From contig CAYHPY010000133.1 in NCBI GenBank assembly GCA_964358485.1, positions 1 through 8,781 of the forward strand: DNA of 8,781 nt, in the 5' to 3' direction. Position numbers and translations under genes: made by a program. The DNA is from CAYHPY01 sp964358485 (GTDB lineage: Bacteria > Elusimicrobiota > Elusimicrobia > UBA1565 > UBA9628). Numbering within the stretch: position 1 is the first letter of the stretch; each line of letters opens with the position of its first letter. Positions 1 through 6,506 of this stretch are shown here, one piece after another. The notes below the pieces were generated by a model, which was not told the origin of the DNA, did no database searches, and saw only the letters and a program-made list of their open reading frames with translations.

Positions 1-1145
1 GACTGTCCGGCCAGCCAGTCTCCGAGTTCCCGGTGGTAGCGCTCGGAATGCGCGCCCAACTCCTTCATGTCCCCGAGGACAACGACCCGCCCGGAGGCGG
101 GCGCCATTTCCAAAAAAGCCTCCAGGGACGCCCTCATGGACGCCGGATTGGCGTTGTAGGCGTCAAAGATCACGCGGGTTCCGTCGGCCAGTTCCCTTCT
201 TTCCAGGCGCATTTTCGCGGGCGTGAAATGTAAAAGTCCGTTCAGCACTTCATCGGGCCCCGCCCCCAGGACTCGGGCGGCGGCGGCCGCGGCGGCGGCG
301 TTGTAGAGGCTGATTTCGCCGAAGAGATTCGGGAGGTCCAAACGCCGCCCATCCATCTCCAGAATCCCCCGCCCCAGGATCCCAACGGCGGCTCCGGGGG
401 CCTTGCCGAAGACCACGGCGCGCGGTCCGAGCGGGCCGATGAGTCGGGCCAGAAAGGGATCGTCGCCGTTGAGGACCACCGGCGCCCCGGCGGGTAGCCC
501 CTCCACGAGCTCACGCTTGGCCGCGAAGGTGGCTTCCAGGCTGCCGAAAAATTCCAGATGAGCCGGGCCGATATTGGTCAGGACGCCCAGCTCGGGCTCG
601 GCGATCGCGGCCAGGTCGCGGATGTCCCCCGGATGGGAAGCTCCGAACTCGAAGATCCCGAAACGGTGCTCGGGGCCCAATTCCAAGAGCGACAGCGGCA
701 GGCCGAGCTGGTTGTTGAAATTCCCATCGGTGGCGCAGGTCGGGCCCAGGCGCGCGCAAATGGCCCGGAGCATTTCCTTGGTGGTGGTCTTGCCGTTGGA
801 GCCCGTGATGGCCGCGATCTTGGCCCGGGACCGCCGCCGGTGGGCCCGGGCCAGGTTTTGCAGGGCGGTCAGGGTGTCGGGAACCTCCAGGATATGGGCG
901 GGCAGCCGCCCGGAAGCGGCCGGCCGCCCTTGGGCGATGATCCAGCCGGCGGAGCGGCCCGCGAGGCCGTCATCGAGGAATTGATGGGCGTCGAAGCGCT
1001 CCCCGCGCAGGGCCCAGAAGGCCTGGCCCGCGTGGACGGTTCGGGAATCGGTGGCCAGTTCCCGGAAGGGCGCCTCGGGCCGGCCCCGGATCAGGCGCCC
1101 GCCGGTGGCGGAGGCCACGTCTCCCCAGGTCATTTCCAGTTTCAT
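1..1145 (-). CDS. murF: UDP-MurNAc-tripeptide:D-Ala-D-Ala ligase MurF (C-terminus outside window)
   Basis: MurF attaches D-alanyl-D-alanine to the UDP-MurNAc tripeptide, the last cytoplasmic amino acid addition. The first 381 residues are present and the frame runs off at position 1; the usual length is about 450. Motifs: N-terminal TDSRTVHAGQAFWALRGERF (32-51), ATP loop AITGSNGKTTTKEM (112-125), NFNNQLGLPL (142-151), TNIGPAHLEFFGS (190-202), DAYNANPASM (328-337) and LGDMKELG (357-364). The ATG at 1145 overlaps the murE stop (ATGA), which implies coupling. An in-frame ATG four codons later is a less likely start. A poly-alanine stretch at 283-290 is typical of this helix in Mur ligases. Confidence 0.96.
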   Translation of the reverse strand, partial: MKLEMTWGDVASATGGRLIRGRPEAPFRELATDSRTVHAGQAFWALRGERFDAHQFLDDGLAGRSAGWIIAQGRPAASGRLPAHILEVPDTLTALQNLARAHRRRSRAKIAAITGSNGKTTTKEMLRAICARLGPTCATDGNFNNQLGLPLSLLELGPEHRFGIFEFGASHPGDIRDLAAIAEPELGVLTNIGPAHLEFFGSLEATFAAKRELVEGLPAGAPVVLNGDDPFLARLIGPLGPRAVVFGKAPGAAVGILGRGILEMDGRRLDLPNLFGEISLYNAAAAAAAARVLGAGPDEVLNGLLHFTPAKMRLERRELADGTRVIFDAYNANPASMRASLEAFLEMAPASGRVVVLGDMKELGAHSERYHRELGDWLAGQ

Positions 1146-2832
1146 CCCCCCCGCCCGGCCGACGCCAGCGCCGCGCGCGCGGTCTCCCGGTCATCGAAGG
1201 GGACCGTGCCGGTCCTCAAAATCTGGGTCGTTTCGTGTCCTTTGCCCGCGATGAGAATGATATCGCCTTTCCGCGCCAAACTTACCGCATCCCGAATGGC
1301 CTCGCCGCGGTCGGGCACGACCTTGTAATTCTTTCTTCCGGCCGCGCGGATGCCGTCCTCGATCTCGGAGATGATGCTCCCCGGGTCTTCGCCCCGGGGG
1401 TTGTCGCTGGTCACCACGACCATATCGCTCAGCGCGCAGGCGACGGCCCCCATGGGCCCGCGCTTGCCCCGGTCGCGCTCCCCCCCGCAGCCGAAGACGG
1501 TGATGAGGCGGTTGCGCGGGGTCGTTTGCAGGGCCCCCAGCACGGCCTCCAGGGCGCTCTCGGTGTGCGCGAAATCGACGAAGACGTGAAAGTCCTGCCC
1601 CGCGTCCACCGGCTCCAGGCGCCCGGGAACGGATTTGAGGTCCGCCACGCCCCGGCGGACGGCGTCCTCCGGGATGCCCAGGCTCAAGGCGGCGGCCGCG
1701 GCGGCGGCGGCGTTGGCGGCGTTGTGGAGGCCGACCAGGGAGGTCCGAAGCTTGAGGGCCCCTCCGCGGAATTGAAGATCGAATTGGGTCTGCGAGGCGC
1801 TCATGCGGGGATTCTCGATGGAGAAATCGGCCGAAGCGTCCACTCCTTCCCCGGGGCGGCCGAAGCCGAAGGTGACGACGCTCACCCCGGCGCATTCCCG
1901 CCGCAGGGCGGCGTGGGCGGGGTCGTCCCGGTTGATGACCGCGGCGCGCGGCTTTTTCGAGGATGACGTCCGGCTTAAAAGCTCGAAGAGGCGGGTTTTG
2001 GCGCGGAGGTAGTCCTCGGGGGTTTTGTGAAAATCAAGGTGGTCCCTTCGGATGTTGGTGAAGATCGCCGCGTCGAATTCGACCTCGTCGGCGCGCCGCA
2101 GGGCCAGGGCGTGGGAGGAAATCTCCAGCGCGGCGTGCGTGCAGCCGGCGTCCCGGCAGGCTGCCAGCCAACGGAGCAGATCCAGGGAGGCCGGGGTGGT
2201 ATTGACCGAGGGGGCCTCCCGCCGCGCGCCGTCGCGGCCGAGGTAGCGGTAGTTGACCGTCCCGACCACGGCGGGCCGTCCCCCGGCCGCGGCCGCGATC
2301 GATTCCAGGAAATAGGTCACGGTGGTTTTTCCGTTGGTGCCGGTCACCCCGAAGACCGTCATGGAGCGCGTCGGCTCACCGAAAAAACGGTCCGACATCT
2401 TCCCCATGGCTTCCACCACGTCGGGGACCTGCACCCAGGTGGCCGGGAAGGAGATCGGGGGCGGGGNNNNNNNNNNNNNNNNNNNNNNNNNNNNNNNNNN
2501 NNNNNNNNNNNNNNNNNNNNNNNNNNNNNNNNNNNNNNNNNNNNNNNNNNNNNNNNNNNNNNNNNNTCCACCACGTCGGGGACCTGCACCCAGGTGGCCG
2601 GGAAGGAGATCGGGGGCGGGGGCGCCTTGAGTTCGCTGACGACGGCGGCCGCTCCGAGCTTGGCCGCTTCCTGGATGTGGCGGTTTCCGTCGGTGCGGGT
2701 CCCCGGCTGGGCGAAGAATACCTCTCCCGCCCGCAGGCGCCGGGAATCGTGCTCCAGGCCGACGACCGGGATCTCGGCCGCTCCCGCCACGGAAACGGGG
2801 TGGATGGTTTTCAGCAGCTCGGAAAGGTTCAG
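1142..2832 (-). CDS. murE: UDP-MurNAc-L-Ala-D-Glu:meso-DAP ligase MurE, probable CTG start, crossed by an N gap
   Basis: MurE adds meso-diaminopimelate to the peptidoglycan precursor in the cytoplasm using ATP. Collapsing the 55-base duplication plus 100 N (155 bases) gives exactly 512 codons, or 511 residues, close to the usual size, and brings both parts into one frame. Uncollapsed, the frames disagree. Motifs: N-terminal DSRRLRAGEVFFA (29-41), ATP loop VTGTNGKTT (111-119), TNIRRDHLDFH (207-217) with the probable carbamylated lysine at 227, DFAHTESALE (368-377), GCGGERDRGKRGPMG (396-410) and DNPR (425-428), which marks meso-DAP specificity. The proposed start is CTG at 2832, overlapping the ftsI stop as CTGA and giving MNLSELLKTI, a typical MurE beginning. 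A GTG at 2790 would lose the first 14 residues. The stop overlaps murF as ATGA. Confidence 0.95.
2467..2566. other. 100-N scaffold gap inside murE
   Basis: The 55 bases at 2412-2466 are repeated exactly at 2567-2621. MurE reads straight through if one copy and the N run are removed. The gap therefore hides no sequence; it is an unmerged contig overlap. Left in place, it splits murE into two frames and gives a false N-terminus. Confidence 0.92.
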
Positions 2833-4517
2833 GGCCTCCTCCCGGCGGGGGGCGGCCCGGCCGGGACGCGGGGGGCCGGAGCCCCAACCGCGGCGGTGAG
2901 CGGGGGCGACGGGGCGTCCGGCGCGACTCCTTTCAGAGCCAACAGCCGCCGGCCCAAGCCGGAAAAGACCGGGGCCGCCACCTGGGAGCCGTAATAGTTC
3001 TGGCCCTTGGGCTCATCGAGGATGACCAGGATGGTGAATTTGGGCGAGCGGGCCGGAACGAACCCGATGAAGGAGGCCGTATAGCGGGAGCTCGAGTATT
3101 TCCCGTCGGGGTCCAATTTGCGGGCCGTGCCCGTTTTGCCCGCCACGGTGTAGCCGGGGATCTTGGCCGGGACTCCCGTGCCGCGCTCCACGACTCCTTC
3201 CAGGTACCCCCGAAGCGTCGCGATGGATTTCTCGGAGGCCACCCGGCGCACGACCACCGGCGGGGCGCCCGAGGCGATCAGGGAAGGCTCCAACAGCGCG
3301 CCCCCGTTGGCGATGGCGCTGTAGGCCGCCAGCATCTGCAAAGCGCTGACTCCCAGCCCGTAGCCGAACGAGGCCGAGAGGTAGCGCAGGTTGCCCCGGT
3401 CCCCCGTCGGCAGGACCCCGGCCGTTTCCCCGGGAAGGGGGAGGCCCGTTTTGGTCGAAAGGCCGAAGGCCTGGCAATAGCGGTAGAAACGGGCGGGACC
3501 CAGGCGCTGGGCCACCTTGGCGATGCCGATGTTGGAGGAACGCTCCAGGATTTGGGCCAGGGTCAGGTCCCCGGCGGGCTCATGATCGTTGATGCGGACC
3601 TTGGGGGCGATCTCGAATTGTCCGTTTTCGCAGAACACCGTCTCGGACTCACCGATGACTTTTTCCTCGATGGCCGCGGCCGCGGCGATGACCTTGATGG
3701 TGGAGCCCGGTTCCATGGTGTCCTGGGCGGCGATGTTTTTCATCGGGTTCGGGGGCCAGGAGGCCAAGGCCAAAATTTCCCCGGTCCCGGGGTCCTGCAC
3801 GGCGACGATGCCCTGGTTTAGGGAATGCTTGGCCACGGCTTCGGAGAGGAATTCCTCCGCGTAAAACTGGGCGGAGCGGTCGATGGTGAGCTTGAGGTCG
3901 ACCGGGGCCAGCCCTTGCGAGGCGGAACGGCGGTAGATGGTCTGCCCGGTGCCGTCCCGGAAAACCTCCCGTTTGGCCGACTCCCCGGTCAGTTCCCGGT
4001 CGAAAGTGAGCTCCAGGCCCGCGGTGCCGCGCTCGGCCTTGTTGACCGCCCCGAGCAAGGAGCGGGCGAGGTCGCCGTTGGGATAGACCCGTTTCTGCTG
4101 CTGGACGATCCCGACCTCCCCGATTTTCGCCTTGGCCAGGGCCTCTTTTTGGGAGAAATTCATGTCGGTCCGGATCGTCGGAAACCGCTTGGCGTCCTTC
4201 ATTTTGGCCAGGATCATGGAATCCGGGATGGCGAGCAGGGGCGACAGGCGGCGCGCCAGGGCCCGGCGGTCCTTGACCATGGACAGGTCCACGAAGGCCG
4301 ACCAGGAGAGGACGGACCGGGCCAGCGGGTTGCCGAAGCGGTCGAGGATGGACCCCCTAGGGAGAACTTCTTGGGCGGTGCGGTCGTACTCGTCGGAGGC
4401 TTTTTCCTTTAGCTCGGCGTGGTCGAGGATCTGCAGCTGGGCCAGGCGCAGGGACAGGGGAATAAGCGGAAAAAGGGCGATCAGCCCGGCCAATTTCAGG
4501 CGGAGGCGGAGGTCCAC
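2829..4517 (-). CDS. ftsI: Septal peptidoglycan transpeptidase FtsI (class B PBP)
   Basis: This 562-residue class B penicillin-binding protein cross-links septal peptidoglycan with FtsW and FtsL. It has an N-terminal membrane helix at about 8-27 and a PBP dimerisation region beginning near VLPRGSILDRFGNPLA (51-66). The transpeptidase domain shows all three active-site motifs: the serine in STIK (272-275), SSN (327-329) and KTG (461-463). There is no PASTA domain. The last 30 residues form a Pro/Ala-rich tail that ends at the murE junction. The start is a GTG five bases after the ftsL stop, with no visible ribosome binding site. A stop lies upstream in the same frame and no other standard start is available. 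Coupling to ftsL is therefore likely. Confidence 0.96.
   Translation of the reverse strand: MDLRLRLKLAGLIALFPLIPLSLRLAQLQILDHAELKEKASDEYDRTAQEVLPRGSILDRFGNPLARSVLSWSAFVDLSMVKDRRALARRLSPLLAIPDSMILAKMKDAKRFPTIRTDMNFSQKEALAKAKIGEVGIVQQQKRVYPNGDLARSLLGAVNKAERGTAGLELTFDRELTGESAKREVFRDGTGQTIYRRSASQGLAPVDLKLTIDRSAQFYAEEFLSEAVAKHSLNQGIVAVQDPGTGEILALASWPPNPMKNIAAQDTMEPGSTIKVIAAAAAIEEKVIGESETVFCENGQFEIAPKVRINDHEPAGDLTLAQILERSSNIGIAKVAQRLGPARFYRYCQAFGLSTKTGLPLPGETAGVLPTGDRGNLRYLSASFGYGLGVSALQMLAAYSAIANGGALLEPSLIASGAPPVVVRRVASEKSIATLRGYLEGVVERGTGVPAKIPGYTVAGKTGTARKLDPDGKYSSSRYTASFIGFVPARSPKFTILVILDEPKGQNYYGSQVAAPVFSGLGRRLLALKGVAPDAPSPPLTAAVGAPAPRVPAGPPPAGRRP
2835..2843 (-). promoter_or_regulatory. Ribosome binding site supporting the CTG start of murE
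   Basis: GGGAGGAGG on the minus strand, inside the last codons of ftsI, places a GGAGG core five bases before the CTG at 2832. There is no ATG, GTG or TTG at a suitable distance. The first GTG downstream is 42 bases further on, too far for this site. The site therefore decides in favour of the CTG. Confidence 0.72.
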
Positions 4518-4521
4518 GGGG

Positions 4522-4866
4522 TTAGGAGGCCGCGGAGAGGGTTTTTTTCAGGCCGAGAAGGCCGCGGACCAGGCTCCAAGTTTGGGAGGGGGCCGTTTCG
4601 GAGAGGGGTTGGAGGATCCGGACCGATTCCGGGGACAGGGGAATCATCCCGAGCCGCCCTTTGGCCGCGGCGGCCAGCTGGGCCGGGCTCAAGCGGTTTT
4701 CCAGCTCGACTTGTTCGGAGGTCATCTGGGCCCGGCGCATGTGAATGGCGGTGCGGGCCTTTTCCACCGCGTAGCCGAGCTTGGTGGCCTGGACGTGCTG
4801 CCAGACCAGAATGGAGACCAGCGCGCCTCCGGCCAGGATTTTTGAGGTTTTCGGCGAGGACACCAT
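4522..4866 (-). CDS. ftsL: Cell division protein FtsL
   Basis: FtsL is a bitopic membrane protein that, with FtsB and FtsQ, activates FtsW and FtsI at the septum. The 114-residue product has a short N-terminal tail, one membrane helix at about 9-24, and a helical region likely to form a coiled coil (about 34-59). The family motif is LSPAQLAAAAKGRLGMIPLS (59-78), resembling the usual pattern of SP, a helix and GM followed by a proline. Its place just before ftsI supports the call. The ATG at 4866 has no clear ribosome binding site, unlike the small gene upstream. It follows a long leader containing the hairpin array. The stop is four bases before the ftsI GTG start. Confidence 0.88.
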   Translation of the reverse strand: MVSSPKTSKILAGGALVSILVWQHVQATKLGYAVEKARTAIHMRRAQMTSEQVELENRLSPAQLAAAAKGRLGMIPLSPESVRILQPLSETAPSQTWSLVRGLLGLKKTLSAAS

Positions 4867-4898
4867 CAGTCGCGGCCCGCCGGGTTGACGGCAAATCG

Positions 4899-4955
4899 GG
4901 GCGACCGGGACGCGGCCTCAGCCGGCTCCCGCGAGGGGAGGGGGTCCGGTCGCCC
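4899..4955 (-). other. Inverted repeat in the ftsL leader
   Basis: On the minus strand GGGCGACCGG (4955-4946) can pair with CCGGTCGCCC (4908-4899), a 10-bp perfect stem enclosing 37 bases that are themselves GC-rich and partly self-complementary. It lies between the last array hairpin and the ftsL start. It has no T-tract, so it is not an intrinsic terminator. It may be a leader structure. Confidence 0.45.
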
Positions 4956-4964
4956 TTTGAAAGC

Positions 4965-5401
4965 GGCGGTCCCCGCGCCGAGTCGGGGACCGCCAAAGGT
5001 GGAAGACACCTCGCCGAGTAGGTGTCTTCCAAAAGCGGCGGTCCCCGCGCCGAGTCGGGGACCGCCAAAGGTGGAAGACACCTCGCNNNNNNNNNNNNNN
5101 NNNNNNNNNNNNNNNNNNNNNNNNNNNNNNNNNNNNNNNNNNNNNNNNNNNNNNNNNNNNNNNNNNNNNNNNNNNNNNNNNNNNNNAAAGCGGCGGTCCC
5201 CGCGCCGAGTCGGGGACCGCCAAAGGTGGAAGACACCTCGCCGAGTAGGTGTCTTCCAAAAGCGGCGGTCCCCGCGCCGAGTCGGGGACCGCCAAAGGTG
5301 GAGAACACCTCGCCGAGTAGGTGTTCTCCTAAAGCGGCGGTTCCCGCGCCGAGTCGGGAACCGCCAAAGGTGGAAGACACCTCGCCGAGTAGGTGTCTTC
5401 C
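4965..5401 (-). repeat. Tandem hairpin array: 36-nt period, invariant 8-nt loop, alternating stems
   Basis: Each unit is a 30-nt perfect hairpin (11-bp stem, 8-nt loop) followed by a 6-nt spacer. On the coding (minus) strand the loop is always ACTCGGCG. Two stem types alternate. Type A is GGAAGACACCT paired with AGGTGTCTTCC; type B is GGCGGTCCCCG paired with CGGGGACCGCC. Spacers are ACCTTT after A and GCTTTT or GCTTTA after B. Complete A units lie at 5372-5401, 5300-5329, 5228-5257 and 5001-5030. Complete B units lie at 5336-5365, 5264-5293, 5192-5221, 5037-5066 and 4965-4994. A partial A begins at 5073 and runs into the N gap. The units at 5300 and 5336 carry compensated stem changes. If the gap is an overlap artefact, the minimum is eight hairpins; the true copy number is unknown. 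The array fills most of the gene-poor stretch between the small gene and ftsL. Confidence 0.95.
5087..5186. other. 100-N scaffold gap inside the hairpin array
   Basis: The run is exactly 100 N. The 55 bases before it (5032-5086) are identical to the 55 bases after it (5187-5241). This is the pattern of two contigs whose ends overlap by an assembler k-mer and were joined with a fixed spacer. Because the sequence is repetitive here, the real number of hairpin units cannot be read. Collapsing the gap gives four A-B pairs. Confidence 0.9.
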
Positions 5402-5409
5402 AATATTAT

Positions 5410-5595
5410 TCATCCGCGTTGTCCCCGGCTGCGCAGGAACACCCGTTTCCAGACGTAACCGGCCTGCGAGGCCGGATAGATGGGGACCAAATTGATGCCC
5501 CTCTGCCGCTCCGACAGGAAGCTGGCCGAGGCGTCCATCTGGATCATGAAGGCCAACCCTTCGCTGGAGCCGTTGATCATGTCATGATTTTTCAT
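5410..5595 (-). CDS. Small 61-residue protein between rsmH and the hairpin array, function unknown
   Basis: The frame starts with ATG 11 bases after the rsmH stop and is preceded by an excellent ribosome binding site. The product is mixed in character: an N-terminal half containing MINGSSEGLAFMIQMDA, then INLVPIYPASQAGYVWKRVF and a basic tail (RSRGQRG). It has no membrane helix or coiled coil, so it is not FtsL, which comes later. I recognise no family. Its TGA stop overlaps an ATG (ATGA) and ends eight bases before the hairpin array begins. It could be a lineage-specific dcw gene or the remnant of a longer one. The ribosome binding site and tight operon spacing make translation likely. Confidence 0.6.
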   Translation of the reverse strand: MKNHDMINGSSEGLAFMIQMDASASFLSERQRGINLVPIYPASQAGYVWKRVFLRSRGQRG

Positions 5596-5599
5596 GAAT

Positions 5600-5608
5600 C
5601 CCCTCCTT
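5600..5608 (-). promoter_or_regulatory. Strong ribosome binding site for the small gene
   Basis: AAGGAGGGG on the minus strand overlaps the rsmH stop codon TAA. Its GGAGG core sits six bases before the ATG at 5595. With the site before murE, it is one of the two clear anti-16S matches in the window. It is the main evidence that the 61-codon frame downstream is translated. Confidence 0.8.
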
Positions 5609-6506
5609 ACAGCTTCTCCACGATCCTCAGCTTGGCGCTCCGGCTTCGGGGGTTTTCCTTGACTTCCCGATCGGAGGGCCGCAGAGGAGCGTTCCCATGC
5701 TGCCGGGGCAACAGCCGGCAGACGCCCTGGGACACGAACGACGCGAAAAGGTGTTTGACGATCCGGTCTTCCAAGGAGTGGAAGCTGATGACCGCGATGC
5801 GTCCGCCCTGGCGGAGGAAAGGCAGGACCCCTTCCAGGCCCCGGGTCAGGTTCTCGAGCTCCGCGTTGACCGCGATGCGCAGGGCCATGAAGGTCCGGGT
5901 GGCCGGATGGGTTCCCCCGGTCCGGGGCACGACTTCTTCGATGACGGACGCCAGGCCCGTCGTGGTCAAAATCGGTTTGCGGGCCCGGGCGTGGATGATG
6001 GCGCGGGCGATGCGCTGGGCGGCCGGCTCCTCGCCGAACTCCTTGAAGAGCATGGTCAGCTGCTCCTCGGGCCAGCGGTTGACGATGGCTTCCGCCGTCA
6101 GGGGATTCTCCGGGGACAGGCGCATGTCCAAGGGCCCTTCTTTGCTGAAGCTGAAACCCCGGGAGGGCTTGTCGAAGTGCAGGGATGAGATGCCCAAGTC
6201 AAAAAGAACGCCATTGAGAGGAAAGAACCGCTCCCGCTCCAGGATTTGGCCCAAGGTGCGGAAATTCCCGGAAACGGCACGGAAGGCCGAAGATTCTGAT
6301 TTCAGGCGGTTGGAGGCCAAGGATAGAGTCTCGGGGTCCAGGTCCACGCCCAGCAGTCGCCCGCCTTGGAGGCGGGCGAGTATCGCCTCCGAATGGCCCC
6401 CCAGGCCCAAGGTGGCGTCCACGTATAGGCCGCCCGGGTCGCGGACCAAATTCCGGAGAACCTCGTCCAAAAGGACGGGGACGTGGCCGTAGCTCTCCTG
6501 GTTCAG
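5607..6506 (-). CDS. rsmH: 16S rRNA m4C1402 methyltransferase RsmH (MraW), probable CTG start
   Basis: The enzyme uses S-adenosylmethionine to methylate N4 of C1402 in the ribosomal decoding centre. From the proposed start it has 299 residues, a normal length. Visible motifs are the SAM-binding YVDATLGLGGHSEAIL (28-43), GVDLDPET (53-60), FDLGISS (102-108), RGFSF with GPLDMRL (116-130), a HPATRTFMALRI block (200-211), SFHSLEDRIVK (241-251) and the C-terminal SAKLRIVEKL. No ATG, GTG or TTG lies where the family normally starts. The CTG at 6506 overlaps the mraZ stop as CTGA and gives MNQESYGHVPVLLDEV, the expected N-terminus. The alternative is an ATG at 6572, which adds 22 residues and lies inside mraZ with only a weak ribosome binding site. 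The identity is certain; the start is likely but inferred. Confidence 0.93.
   Translation of the reverse strand: MNQESYGHVPVLLDEVLRNLVRDPGGLYVDATLGLGGHSEAILARLQGGRLLGVDLDPETLSLASNRLKSESSAFRAVSGNFRTLGQILERERFFPLNGVLFDLGISSLHFDKPSRGFSFSKEGPLDMRLSPENPLTAEAIVNRWPEEQLTMLFKEFGEEPAAQRIARAIIHARARKPILTTTGLASVIEEVVPRTGGTHPATRTFMALRIAVNAELENLTRGLEGVLPFLRQGGRIAVISFHSLEDRIVKHLFASFVSQGVCRLLPRQHGNAPLRPSDREVKENPRSRSAKLRIVEKL

Larger units (their letters stand above)
4866..5413 (-). other. Possible repetitive reading frame through the array (doubtful)
   Basis: A frame begins at the ATG at 5413, which overlaps the stop of the small gene (ATGA). If the 155-base duplication and gap are collapsed it stays open for 130 codons and ends in a TGA that overlaps the ftsL start (TGATG). 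The array part encodes a 24-residue repeat, seen as GRHLLGEVSSTFGGPRLGAG followed by TAAF. The coding junctions look operon-like. However, all three minus-strand frames of the repeat are free of stops, and the unit-to-unit changes preserve base pairing while replacing amino acids (for example R to E and S to F). I consider hairpin function more likely than a protein. Confidence 0.2.

Noticed and set aside
558..1328. Plus-strand open frames opposite murF and murE
   Set aside because: The opposite strand encodes complete Mur ligase motifs. These frames are low-complexity Gly/Pro/Arg/Ala-rich shadows without supported starts.
1142..2887. A 581-codon murE beginning with TTG at 2887
   Set aside because: Its first 100 or so residues are out of frame with the true MurE N-terminal domain. 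The frame is continuous only because of the uncollapsed overlap and N run.
4965..5401. CRISPR array, because of the 36-nt periodicity
   Set aside because: The 36-nt unit is itself a hairpin plus a 6-nt near-constant linker. There are no variable 25-40 nt spacers and no cas genes in view.
4885..6492. Long plus-strand open frame of 535 codons
   Set aside because: It runs antisense through ftsL leader, hairpin array, N gap and rsmH. It is a GC-rich shadow frame with no family similarity, while rsmH on the other strand is certain.
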